Program-made: the position numbers and the translations under genes
Source of the DNA: SG8-41 sp036555035
GTDB taxonomy: Bacteria; Pseudomonadota; Gammaproteobacteria; Burkholderiales; SG8-41
Assembly (NCBI GenBank): GCA_036555035.1
Contig: DATBMB010000083.1
Span: forward strand, 1 to 24,893
Direction: 5' to 3'
Length of the DNA stretch: 24,893 nt
The notes under the pieces: model-generated
Databases searched by the model: none
Told to the model about the DNA's origin: nothing
The model's input: only the letters and a program-made list of their open reading frames with translations
Part shown: positions 7,874 to 14,619 of the stretch, piece by piece
Numbering within the stretch: position 1 is the stretch's first letter
Layout of the letters: the number at the start of each line of letters is the position of its first letter

Positions 7874-7884
7874 GCATATTCTGA

Positions 7885-7890
7885 CATAAT
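7885..7890 (+). promoter_or_regulatory. Candidate -10 box of polA promoter
   Basis: CATAAT followed by CGGCGC lies 30 nt before the polA ATG, within a local A/T-rich patch that stands out from the surroundings. No good -35 hexamer is visible. The implied leader of about 24 nt has no Shine-Dalgarno sequence. Confidence 0.4.
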
Positions 7891-7920
7891 CGGCGCACCT
7901 TCCGTTCCGTGCTCGCGATC

Positions 7921-10704
7921 ATGAAAACGCTGTTGCTGGTCGACGGCTCGTCCTACCTCTATCGCGCGTTCCACGCGCTCGCGCGCGCCGGCCTGCGCAG
8001 CAAGAAAGGCGAGCCGACATGGGCGATCTTCGGCGTGCTCAACATGCTGCGGCGACTGCTCAAGGACGCGCCCGCCGATTACCTTGCGTGCGTCTTCGAT
8101 GCGAGAGGCAGGACGTTCCGCGACGACCTGTACCCGGAGTACAAGGCGAACCGCCCGCCGATGCCGGAGGATCTCGCCGTCCAGACCGCGCCGCTCAAGG
8201 AAGCGATCGCCTCCATGGGCTGGCCGCTGCTCGAGATCGAGGGCGTGGAGGCGGACGACGTGATCGGCACGCTCGCCCGGCGCGCCGAGCGCGAAGGCAT
8301 GCGCGTCGTCATCGCGAGCGGCGACAAGGACCTCGCGCAGCTCGTGAACCCCGCCGTCACCATCGAGAACGCCGATCCCGCGACCGGCAAGCGCGAGGTG
8401 CTCGATGAGGCCGGCGTCGAAGCCAAGTTCGGAGTCCCGCCCGGGCGCATGATCGATTACCTGACGCTCGTCGGCGACAACGTGGACAACGTTCCGGGCG
8501 TGGAGAAGGTCGGGCCGAAGACCGCGGTCAAGTGGCTCGCGCAGTACGGCACGCTCGAGGGCGTGATGCAGCACGCGTCCGAGGTTCCCGGGGTGGTGGG
8601 CGAAAACCTGCGCAAGAGCCTCGACTGGCTGCCGAAGGCGCGCGAGCTACTCACGATCAAGTGCGATGTCGATCTGCCGTTGAAGCCCGGCGATCTGGCG
8701 CCGCGGCCGCGCGACACTGCGAAGCTCGCGGAGCTGTTCGAGCGCTTCGATTTCAAGTCCTGGAAGCGCGAGTTGGAGGGGGACGCGCAGACAGGTTCCG
8801 GTCACGTCCCCGTGCCAGCCGGCGACAGTAGTGCCGGGGAAGCCCCGGCGCGCGCCCCTCAACTCGCTGCCGACTCTTCGGTCACCCTCCCTCAGCCGTC
8901 ACGCAGCTACGAAACCGTGCTCACCGAAAAGCAACTGGACGCCTGGCTGAAGAGAATCGGTCACGCGGAGCTGGTCGCGCTCGACACCGAGACGACGAGC
9001 CTCGATCCCATGAAGGCGGAGCTCGTGGGGCTGTCGTTCGCGGTGGAGGCGGGGGCCGCCGCGTACGTGCCGCTGGCGCATCGGTATGCCGGCGCACCGC
9101 AGCAGCTCGAGCGCGCGGCGGTGCTCGCGCGGATGAAGCCGTGGCTCGAGGACGCCCGGCGCCCGAAGCTCGGCCAGAACGCCAAGTACGACATGCACGT
9201 TCTCGCCAACCACGACGTCCGGCTTGCGGGCGTCGCGCACGACACGCTGCTTCAGTCCTACGTGCTGGAGAGCCACCAGCGGCACGACATGGACAGCCTG
9301 GCGGAGCGCCACCTGGGTCTCAAGACGATCACCTACGACGAGGTCACGGGCAAGGGCGCGGCGCGCATCGGCTTCGAGCAGGTCACGGTGGAGCGCGCCG
9401 CCGAGTATTCGGCCGAGGACGCCGACGTGACGCTGCGGCTGCATGAGGCGCTCTACCCGCGGGTGCGCGCGGCGGAGAAGCTCGAGCGCATCTACCGCGA
9501 GATGGAGTTGCCGCTCATCACGGTGCTCTTCAGGATGGAGCGCAACGGCGTGCTGCTCGACGTCGCGCTGCTGAAGGAGCTCTCGCGCGAGTTCGGCGAG
9601 AAGATGGCGGCGATCGAGGGCGAGGCGCACGCGCAGGCCGGGCAGCCTTTCAACATCAACTCGCCGCGGCAGATCCAGGAAATCCTGTTCGAGAAGCAGG
9701 GGCTGAAGCCCGTCAAGAAGACCCCCTCGGGCCAGCCCTCGACCGACGAGGAGTCGCTCGAGGAGCTTGCGCTCGACCATCCGCTGCCGAAGCTGATCCT
9801 CGACTACCGCACGCTGGCGAAGCTCAAGTCCACCTATACCGACAAGCTGCCGGAGTCGATCCATCCGGAGACGGGGCGCGTGCATACCAACTACGGCCAG
9901 GCGGTCGCGGTGACGGGCCGGCTCGCGAGCAACGACCCCAATCTTCAGAACATCCCCATCCGCACCGCGGAGGGGCGGCGCATCCGGGAGGCATTCATCG
10001 CGCCGCACGGCAGCAGGATCGTCTCGGCCGATTATTCCCAGATCGAGCTGCGGATCATGGCTCATATCTCGCAGGACGCGAGCCTGCTCGCGGCGTTCGC
10101 CGCCGGGGAGGACATCCACACCGCGACGGCGGCCGAGATCTTCGGCCTGAGCCTGAAGGCCGTGGGCGCCGAGCAGCGGCGCTACGCCAAGGTCATCAAC
10201 TTCGGCCTGATCTACGGCATGTCGGCGTTCGGCCTCGCGCGCCAGCTCGGGCTCGAGCGCGCGGCGGCGCAACAGTACATGGACCGCTATTTCACGCGCT
10301 ATCCGGGCGTCGCGGACTACATGAAGCGCACGCGCGAGGCGGCGCGCGAGACGGGGTACGTCGAGACGGTGTTCGGCCGCCGGCTGTGGCTGCCGGAGAT
10401 CAAGAGCTCGAACCCGGCGCGGCGCCAGGGCGCCGAGCGCGCGGCGATCAACGCGCCGATGCAGGGCACGGCAGCCGACCTCATCAAGATGGCGATGATT
10501 GCGGTGGACCGCTGGATCAGCGAGAAGCACCTCAAGTCACGGCTCATCATGCAGGTGCACGACGAGCTGGTGCTGGAAGTGCGTGACGCCGAGCTCGAGC
10601 ACGTGAAGCGCGAGCTGCCGGCCCTCATGAGCGGCGTCGCGAAGCTCGCCGTGCCGCTGGTCGTGGACGTCGGCGCCGGCCCCAACTGGGACAAGGCGCA
10701 CTGA
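7921..10704 (+). CDS. polA: DNA polymerase I
   Basis: Repair and Okazaki-fragment polymerase with three activities; 927 residues, matching the family. The ATG at 7921 (MKTLLLVDGSSYLYRAFHAL) is chosen because it matches the conserved N-terminus. A GTG at 7909 would add four residues. The 5'-3' exonuclease occupies about 1-290 (DARGRTFRDDLYPEYKANR; the GDKDLAQLV region). A proline- and alanine-rich linker follows. The 3'-5' exonuclease keeps its acidic residues: LDTETTS near 355, NAKYD near 422 and YSAEDADVT near 498, so proofreading is predicted to be active. The polymerase domain has motif A DYSQIELR near 704, motif B RRYAKVINFGLIYG near 754 and motif C VHDELVLEV near 879. It stands alone between a divergent DUF2782 cluster and a convergent DUF4197 gene whose stop lies 2 nt away. 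Confidence 0.98.
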   Translation: MKTLLLVDGSSYLYRAFHALARAGLRSKKGEPTWAIFGVLNMLRRLLKDAPADYLACVFDARGRTFRDDLYPEYKANRPPMPEDLAVQTAPLKEAIASMGWPLLEIEGVEADDVIGTLARRAEREGMRVVIASGDKDLAQLVNPAVTIENADPATGKREVLDEAGVEAKFGVPPGRMIDYLTLVGDNVDNVPGVEKVGPKTAVKWLAQYGTLEGVMQHASEVPGVVGENLRKSLDWLPKARELLTIKCDVDLPLKPGDLAPRPRDTAKLAELFERFDFKSWKRELEGDAQTGSGHVPVPAGDSSAGEAPARAPQLAADSSVTLPQPSRSYETVLTEKQLDAWLKRIGHAELVALDTETTSLDPMKAELVGLSFAVEAGAAAYVPLAHRYAGAPQQLERAAVLARMKPWLEDARRPKLGQNAKYDMHVLANHDVRLAGVAHDTLLQSYVLESHQRHDMDSLAERHLGLKTITYDEVTGKGAARIGFEQVTVERAAEYSAEDADVTLRLHEALYPRVRAAEKLERIYREMELPLITVLFRMERNGVLLDVALLKELSREFGEKMAAIEGEAHAQAGQPFNINSPRQIQEILFEKQGLKPVKKTPSGQPSTDEESLEELALDHPLPKLILDYRTLAKLKSTYTDKLPESIHPETGRVHTNYGQAVAVTGRLASNDPNLQNIPIRTAEGRRIREAFIAPHGSRIVSADYSQIELRIMAHISQDASLLAAFAAGEDIHTATAAEIFGLSLKAVGAEQRRYAKVINFGLIYGMSAFGLARQLGLERAAAQQYMDRYFTRYPGVADYMKRTREAARETGYVETVFGRRLWLPEIKSSNPARRQGAERAAINAPMQGTAADLIKMAMIAVDRWISEKHLKSRLIMQVHDELVLEVRDAELEHVKRELPALMSGVAKLAVPLVVDVGAGPNWDKAH

Positions 10705-10706
10705 GA

Positions 10707-11384
10707 TCAGCGGATGGCGCCGAAGACCTTGCGCACGATGCTGCTGGTGGCCCCGACCGGATCCCGCCGGAACGCCTTCTCCTGCTCGCCGATCATGAAG
10801 TAGAGGCCGTCGAGCGCCTTCTGGGTGACGTAGCGCTCGATGTTGGCCTCTTCCTCCTTTACCAGCCCCAGCGCTGCGCCCTGCTCGGCAAGTGAGTTGT
10901 ACTGTTGCGCGAGTCCCACCCGGTCGGTCGCGTTCTTCACGATCGGGAGAAAGCGCTGGGTGAGCTGTGGGCGGGTGGCGCGCTTGAAGTAATCGGTGGC
11001 GGCGGTGTCGCCCCCGGTGAGTATTCCCTTCGCATCCTGGATTGACATCTTTCTCACCGCGTCCGTGAGCAGCAGCTTTGCTTCCGGCACCGCGGCCTCG
11101 GCGGCGCGGTTCATTGCCAGGACGAGCTCGTCGGCCTCCCGTTTCATGCCGAACACACGCAGGCCCCGCTCGACCCTTTGCAGCGACGGGGGCAGCGGAA
11201 TCTTGACCTTGGGATTCTTGAAGTAGCCGTTCTCGACGCCGAGCTTGGCGACCGCGGCAAGCGAGCCGTCGGTCAGCGCCTGCCGGACGCCCCGCAGCGC
11301 CTCGGCGTTCGTGATGTCGTCGAGCCCCGCGGCGGCCGGGCTGCTGATCGCCAGCGCCGCGATGCAGCTCAGCAGGCGCCTCAT
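10707..11384 (-). CDS. DUF4197 domain periplasmic protein
   Basis: Exported protein of 225 residues and unknown function. ATG 11384 gives a short signal peptide (MRRLLSCIAALAISSPAAAG). Longer in-frame starts would overlap lipA and lose that signal. The mature part follows the DUF4197 pattern: GVRQALTDGSLAAVAKLGVENGYF, KIPLPPSLQ, AVPEAKLLLTDAVRKMSIQDAKGIL, and a C-terminal TQKALDGLYFMIGEQEKAFRRDP. The sequence looks largely helical. It lies 13 nt downstream of the lipA stop on the same strand and is probably co-transcribed with lipB-lipA, although nothing suggests a role in lipoate metabolism. It ends 2 nt from the convergent polA stop, leaving no room for a terminator between them. Confidence 0.88.
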   Translation of the reverse strand: MRRLLSCIAALAISSPAAAGLDDITNAEALRGVRQALTDGSLAAVAKLGVENGYFKNPKVKIPLPPSLQRVERGLRVFGMKREADELVLAMNRAAEAAVPEAKLLLTDAVRKMSIQDAKGILTGGDTAATDYFKRATRPQLTQRFLPIVKNATDRVGLAQQYNSLAEQGAALGLVKEEEANIERYVTQKALDGLYFMIGEQEKAFRRDPVGATSSIVRKVFGAIR

Positions 11385-11397
11385 TGGGTGGGGTGCG

Positions 11398-12336
11398 TCA
11401 GGCGACGCCGGCCTCGTGCGCCTGGCGGTCGGCGTGGTAGGACGAGCGCACCAGCGGCCCGCAGGCTGCATGCATGAAGCCCATCGCGTGCGCCTGGCGC
11501 GCGAATTCGTCGAACACGGCCGGCTCGACGTAGCGCGCGACCGGCAGATGGTGGGCGGAGGGCTGCAGGTACTGGCCGATCGTCAGCATGTCCACGTCGT
11601 GCGCGCGGAGGTCGCGCATCACTTGCAGGATCTCGTCATCGGTCTCGCCCAGCCCCACCATGAGCCCCGATTTGGTGGGCAGGTGCGGATGCCGTGCCTT
11701 GAAATCCTTCAGCAGCTTGAGCGAGTTCCAGTAATCGGCTCCCGGGCGCGCCTGGCGGTAGAGGCGCCGGACGGTCTCGAGGTTGTGGTTCATGACGTCG
11801 GGCGGCGATTCCGAAAGAATGTCGAGCGCGGTCTCGAGCCGGCCCCGGAAATCCGGCACCAGCACCTCGATGCGCGTCTGCGGCGAGTGCGCGCGCACCG
11901 CGCGGATGCATTCGGCAAAGTGCATCGCACCGCCATCGCGCAGGTCGTCCCGGTCCACGCTGGTAATGACGACGTACCTGAGCTTCAGCGCGGCGATGGT
12001 GCGCGCGAGGTTGAGCGGCTCCTCGGCATCGGGCGGAAGCGGGCGCCCGTGCGCCACGTCGCAGAACGGGCAGCGGCGGGTGCAGAGATCGCCGAGGATC
12101 ATGAAGGTCGCCGTCCCCTTGCCGAAGCATTCGCCGATATTGGGGCAGGTCGCCTCCTCGCACACCGTGTGCAGGCGATGCTCACGCAGGATGCGCTTGA
12201 TCTCCTGGAAGCGCTCGCCGTTCCCGAGACGCACGCGGATCCACTCCGGCTTCGGGAGCGGGGCCGCGGGGACGACCTTGACGGGGATGCGCGCGGTCTT
12301 CAGGCGGCCTTTCAGTTTTTCGCCCACGGCGCTCAT
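11398..12336 (-). CDS. lipA: Lipoyl synthase
   Basis: Radical SAM enzyme that inserts two sulfur atoms into protein-bound octanoyl groups to make lipoyl cofactor for 2-oxoacid dehydrogenases and the glycine cleavage system. The protein has 312 residues. The auxiliary, sacrificial 4Fe-4S cluster ligands C59, C64 and C70 are visible in the VCEEATCPNIGEC pattern. The radical SAM triad C85, C89 and C92 lies in CTRRCPFC, and the conserved C-terminal RSSY at 297-300 supplies the serine ligand. The SAM and substrate motifs GDLC, TSVDRDDLRDGGA, NHNLETV and SGLMVGLGE are also present. The ATG at 12336 overlaps the lipB TGA by 4 nt (ATGA), indicating coupled translation with the enzyme of the preceding step. 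Confidence 0.98.
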   Translation of the reverse strand: MSAVGEKLKGRLKTARIPVKVVPAAPLPKPEWIRVRLGNGERFQEIKRILREHRLHTVCEEATCPNIGECFGKGTATFMILGDLCTRRCPFCDVAHGRPLPPDAEEPLNLARTIAALKLRYVVITSVDRDDLRDGGAMHFAECIRAVRAHSPQTRIEVLVPDFRGRLETALDILSESPPDVMNHNLETVRRLYRQARPGADYWNSLKLLKDFKARHPHLPTKSGLMVGLGETDDEILQVMRDLRAHDVDMLTIGQYLQPSAHHLPVARYVEPAVFDEFARQAHAMGFMHAACGPLVRSSYHADRQAHEAGVA

Positions 12337-12995
12337 GAGAGCCTGTTCAGGACCGATCCGAGCAGGCTTTCGCCCAGGCGTCCCGGCGTATCCGCGATGC
12401 CAAGGTCGCGCGCCTGCGTCACCGCCAGTCCCGGGTAGCCGCAGGGGTCGATCGCGTGGAAGGCCGAGAGATCCATGTCCACGTTGAGCGCAAGACCGTG
12501 GTAGCAGCAGCCGTCGCGAATGCGCAAGCCCAGCGCGGCGATCTTGGCGCCCGCCACGTACACGCCGGGGGCGTCGACGCGAGCCGCGGCGGCGATGCCG
12601 CGGGCGGCGAGCAGGTCGATCACGGCGTGCTCCAGCAGGCGTACCAGCGGCCGCACCGCGAGCCCGCGGCGCCGCAGGTCGAGCAGCGTGTAGAGCACGA
12701 CCTGGCCCGGCCCGTGGTAGGTGATCTGGCCGCCGCGATCGGTTTTCACCACCGGTATGCCGTTCGCGACGCGCGGCAGGTGCTCCGCGCGCCCGGCGAT
12801 GCCGAGCGTGTAGACCGGCGGGTGCTCGAGCAGCCAGATCTCGTCGGCGGTACCCGCTGTGCGCGTTCCGGTGAACGTCTGCATCGCGCGCCAGGTCGGC
12901 TCGTAGTCCACGCGTCCCAGCCGGCGCACCTGCACTTCAGGCGCCGGCGCGCGCGCGCGGGCCGCGGGTTCGGCTGCGATGTGAGTCGCCGTCAT
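12333..12995 (-). CDS. lipB: Octanoyl-[ACP]:protein N-octanoyltransferase
   Basis: Transfers octanoate from acyl-carrier protein to the lipoyl domains that LipA then sulfurates; cytoplasmic, 220 residues. ATG 12995 is chosen because the family core (VRRLGRVDYEPTW) begins about 22 residues later and the DNA upstream is a promoter-like A/T patch. Catalytic features are RGGQITYHGPGQ at 87-98, the general-base lysine K151 in AGAKIAALGLRI and the nucleophile C185 in DPCGYPG. The N-terminal 20 residues are alanine/proline-rich and longer than in E. coli, so a later start cannot be fully excluded. It is normally next to ybeD; here three opposite-strand genes lie between them. Confidence 0.96.
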   Translation of the reverse strand: MTATHIAAEPAARARAPAPEVQVRRLGRVDYEPTWRAMQTFTGTRTAGTADEIWLLEHPPVYTLGIAGRAEHLPRVANGIPVVKTDRGGQITYHGPGQVVLYTLLDLRRRGLAVRPLVRLLEHAVIDLLAARGIAAAARVDAPGVYVAGAKIAALGLRIRDGCCYHGLALNVDMDLSAFHAIDPCGYPGLAVTQARDLGIADTPGRLGESLLGSVLNRLS

Positions 12996-13013
12996 GGTCG
13001 TTCTGGCAAAGTA

Positions 13014-13019
13014 ATCATA
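13014..13019 (-). promoter_or_regulatory. Possible -10 box for lipB
   Basis: On the minus strand TATGAT lies 18 nt before the lipB ATG in a short A/T-rich patch. It would give a leader of about a dozen nucleotides. No -35 match is clear. The patch also holds the candidate promoter of the divergent gene. Confidence 0.3.
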
Positions 13020-13026
13020 ACGGTAG

Positions 13027-13032
13027 CACAAT
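13027..13032 (+). promoter_or_regulatory. Candidate -10 box of the 13071 gene
   Basis: CACAAT lies 38 nt before the start codon of the small secreted protein. A TGGCAA at 13004-13009, 17 nt upstream, is only a weak -35 match. It fits the TANAAT-like pattern seen before other genes here but is the poorest match. Confidence 0.3.
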
Positions 13033-13034
13033 GC

Positions 13035-13064
13035 CGATCCCGGGGCAGTCCGGCGCCCGGATCG
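13035..13064 (+). repeat. Imperfect 12-bp inverted repeat in the leader of the 13071 gene
   Basis: CGATCCCGGGGC (13035-13046) and GCGCCCGGATCG (13053-13064) pair at 10 of 12 positions around a 6-nt loop, between the candidate -10 box and the start codon. In RNA it would form a stable hairpin ending 6 nt before the ATG. No T-tract follows. Confidence 0.5.
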
Positions 13065-13070
13065 AACCCG

Positions 13071-13553
13071 ATGAATCGATATTCTCTTCTCACGCTGGTG
13101 GCGACGGTCGCGCTCACGCCCGCCGTCGCGATCCCCTCCCAGGCCCAGGACTCCTACGCCGTGGACCTCGGGCGCGTTTACGGCGGCTACCAGCGCATGC
13201 TCGCGATGAAGGAAGCGTGCGATACCGCGCTCCCGGCTGCGCGCGCGGCCAACGACAAGGCGTTCGCGGCCTGGCTCGCGCAGCACCAGTCGCTGATCCA
13301 GGACCTGCAGCGCCGCGTCAAGGCCATGGTGCTCGCCGCCTCCGCCGACAAGGACGACTACGTGCGCAACGTCGGAAAATACGAGGGTGCGATCCTCCTT
13401 CAGCGCAAGGAATACCGCGATATGCTGCTCGGCCTGGGCAAGGAAGAGCTGCAAGAGCAGTGCCGGCGCATGCCGGAGAGCCTGAAAGGCCCCAGCGCAG
13501 ACATTTCCCAGGTCTACGCGGCGGAGCTGGCGACGATCCGCAAGCACAAGTGA
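13071..13553 (+). CDS. Small secreted protein of unknown family
   Basis: Predicted periplasmic protein of 160 residues that I do not recognise. The ATG at 13071 gives a signal peptide (MNRYSLLTLVATVALTPAVA, cleavage before or near QAQDS). The mature part looks helical and charged, with two cysteines, in KEACDTALP and LQEQCRRMP, that could form a disulfide. No repeat, lipobox or enzymatic motif is visible. There is no strong ribosome site; the leader holds an inverted repeat instead. It is the first of three plus-strand genes between lipB and ybeD, with the DUF2238 gene following after 11 nt, so the two are probably co-transcribed. The signal peptide, and the frame staying open next to well-identified genes, support it being real. 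Confidence 0.75.
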   Translation: MNRYSLLTLVATVALTPAVAIPSQAQDSYAVDLGRVYGGYQRMLAMKEACDTALPAARAANDKAFAAWLAQHQSLIQDLQRRVKAMVLAASADKDDYVRNVGKYEGAILLQRKEYRDMLLGLGKEELQEQCRRMPESLKGPSADISQVYAAELATIRKHK

Positions 13554-13564
13554 GCAGCGACCCG

Positions 13565-14185
13565 ATGCCTCCATCCGACGCGCGGCGCGTCCTCGCCGCG
13601 GTGATGGCCGCCTGGATCGCCGGGCTGGTTGCCTCCGGCATCGCGCCGCACGACCGCCTCACCTGGGTCATGGAAGTTGCGCCCGTGCTGATCGCAGCGC
13701 CCTTGCTGCTGGCGACGCGCGCGAGATTTCCGTTCACGACGCTGGCCTACACCCTGATCTGCATCCACGGGCTGATCCTCATGCTCGGCGCCGCCTACAC
13801 CTACGCCATGGTTCCGGCCGGATTCTGGGTCCAGGAGTGGTTCGCGCTCGAGCGCAATCCGTATGACCGGCTCGGGCACTTCGCCCAGGGTTTCATCCCC
13901 GCCATCGTCGCGCGCGAGATCCTGATCCGCACGTTCCGGATTCCGCCCGGCGGGTTCCTGTTCTTTCTCGTGACCTGCATCTGCCTCGCGGTGAGCGCGC
14001 TCTACGAGATGATCGAATGGTGGGCCGCGCTCGCCTTCGGCCAGGGCGCGGAGCATTTCCTGGGCACCCAGGGCGACGAGTGGGACACGCAGTGGGACAT
14101 GTTCCTGGCGCTGGTCGGCGCCATCGCTGCCCAGCTGCTGTTCTCGCGCCCGCACGACCGGGAGATCCGGAACCTGCGCGGCTGA
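13565..14185 (+). CDS. DUF2238 (YjdF-like) membrane protein
   Basis: Integral inner-membrane protein of 206 residues and unknown function. ATG 13565 lies 11 nt after the upstream stop. Hydrophobic segments fall at about residues 8-25, 35-50, 57-85, 108-122, 130-157 and 178-194. Family signatures are the polar loop motifs RNPYDRLGHFAQGF (97-110), ALYEMIEWW (145-153) and GTQGDEWDTQWDM (167-179), which match the YjdF/DUF2238 family as I recall it. The conserved Asp, His, Glu and Trp residues beside membrane spans suggest a substrate-handling site, but no activity is known. It shares the plus-strand block with the small secreted protein upstream and ribosomal protein THX downstream. Confidence 0.88.
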   Translation: MPPSDARRVLAAVMAAWIAGLVASGIAPHDRLTWVMEVAPVLIAAPLLLATRARFPFTTLAYTLICIHGLILMLGAAYTYAMVPAGFWVQEWFALERNPYDRLGHFAQGFIPAIVAREILIRTFRIPPGGFLFFLVTCICLAVSALYEMIEWWAALAFGQGAEHFLGTQGDEWDTQWDMFLALVGAIAAQLLFSRPHDREIRNLRG

Positions 14186-14202
14186 ATTCGCGGGCGCGGT
14201 GC

Positions 14203-14208
14203 TACAAT
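14203..14208 (+). promoter_or_regulatory. Candidate -10 box for the THX gene
   Basis: TACAAT followed by CGCG lies 18 nt after the DUF2238 stop and 32 nt before the THX start codon. It suggests that the small ribosomal protein has its own promoter. The -35 position has only a poor match. Confidence 0.4.
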
Positions 14209-14240
14209 CGCGCCGGACTTTGACCGATCGGAGGCGCAGG

Positions 14241-14345
14241 ATGGGAAAAGGTGACCAGCGCACGCGCCGCGGGAAGCTCTTCCGCGGCAGCTACGGCAAG
14301 ACGCGGCCGGGCAGAATCAAGAAGAAGGCGCCGAAGAAGCAGTAG
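14241..14345 (+). CDS. Small basic 30S ribosomal protein THX (bTHX family)
   Basis: A 34-residue, highly basic peptide beginning MGKGDQRTRRGKLF and continuing RGSYGKTRPGR, ending in a lysine-rich tail. This closely matches the Thermus 30S protein THX, which sits in the head of the small subunit among rRNA helices and stabilises them. Homologues are annotated in many proteobacteria. A strong Shine-Dalgarno sequence (GGAGG, 14230-14234) stands 6 nt before the ATG, and a TACAAT box lies upstream. Its small size would let automatic gene callers miss it. It ends one base before the convergent ybeD stop. Sequence match and ribosome site make the call firm; a direct role in this organism's ribosome is inferred. 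Confidence 0.93.
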   Translation: MGKGDQRTRRGKLFRGSYGKTRPGRIKKKAPKKQ

Positions 14346-14346
14346 G

Positions 14347-14619
14347 TCAGAGCACCATGACCACCATCGGGTGGTCGCACAGCTCGCGGTAGAGGTCGTC
14401 GAGCTGCTCGCGCGAGTTGGCCCGGACCACGCAGGTGAGGCTCAGGTACTTGCCGCGCCTGCTCGAGCGCATCTCCATCGCGGCGCCGTCGAACTCCGGG
14501 GCGTGGCGCTTGACGACCTCGAGGATCGCCTGCGCGAAGCCCGCGCGGGTGTGCCCGAGGATCTTGATCGGGAAGTCGCAGGGATACTCTACGATCGGGG
14601 TATCGGCGATAGTGCTCAT
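14347..14619 (-). CDS. ybeD: DUF493 (YbeD-family) protein
   Basis: Small cytoplasmic protein of 90 residues with an ACT-like alpha/beta fold in the characterised E. coli member. Its precise role is unresolved, though its usual neighbours suggest regulation linked to lipoate synthesis or the envelope. The sequence shows YPCDFPIKILGHTRAGFAQAI, then SSRRGKYLSLTCVVRANSREQLDDLYREL, and a terminal CDHPMVVMVL, all typical of the family. The ATG at 14619 overlaps the dat stop by 4 nt, so translation is coupled. In many proteobacteria ybeD sits directly before lipB; here lipB is 1.35 kb further on, beyond three opposite-strand genes. Confidence 0.92.
   Translation of the reverse strand: MSTIADTPIVEYPCDFPIKILGHTRAGFAQAILEVVKRHAPEFDGAAMEMRSSRRGKYLSLTCVVRANSREQLDDLYRELCDHPMVVMVL

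Noticed and set aside
8899..10530. Minus-strand open frame of 543 codons inside polA
   Set aside because: It is entirely antisense to well-conserved polA domains and has no recognisable motif or ribosome site.
12948..12961. Alternating CG run near the lipB N-terminus
   Set aside because: It encodes the Ala/Arg-rich start of LipB and is ordinary for this base composition.
14210..14237. GCGCC/GGCGC hairpin masking the THX ribosome site
   Set aside because: With the TACAAT box at 14203-14208 the left arm would be at or before the transcript start. Five base pairs across an 18-nt loop is also weak.
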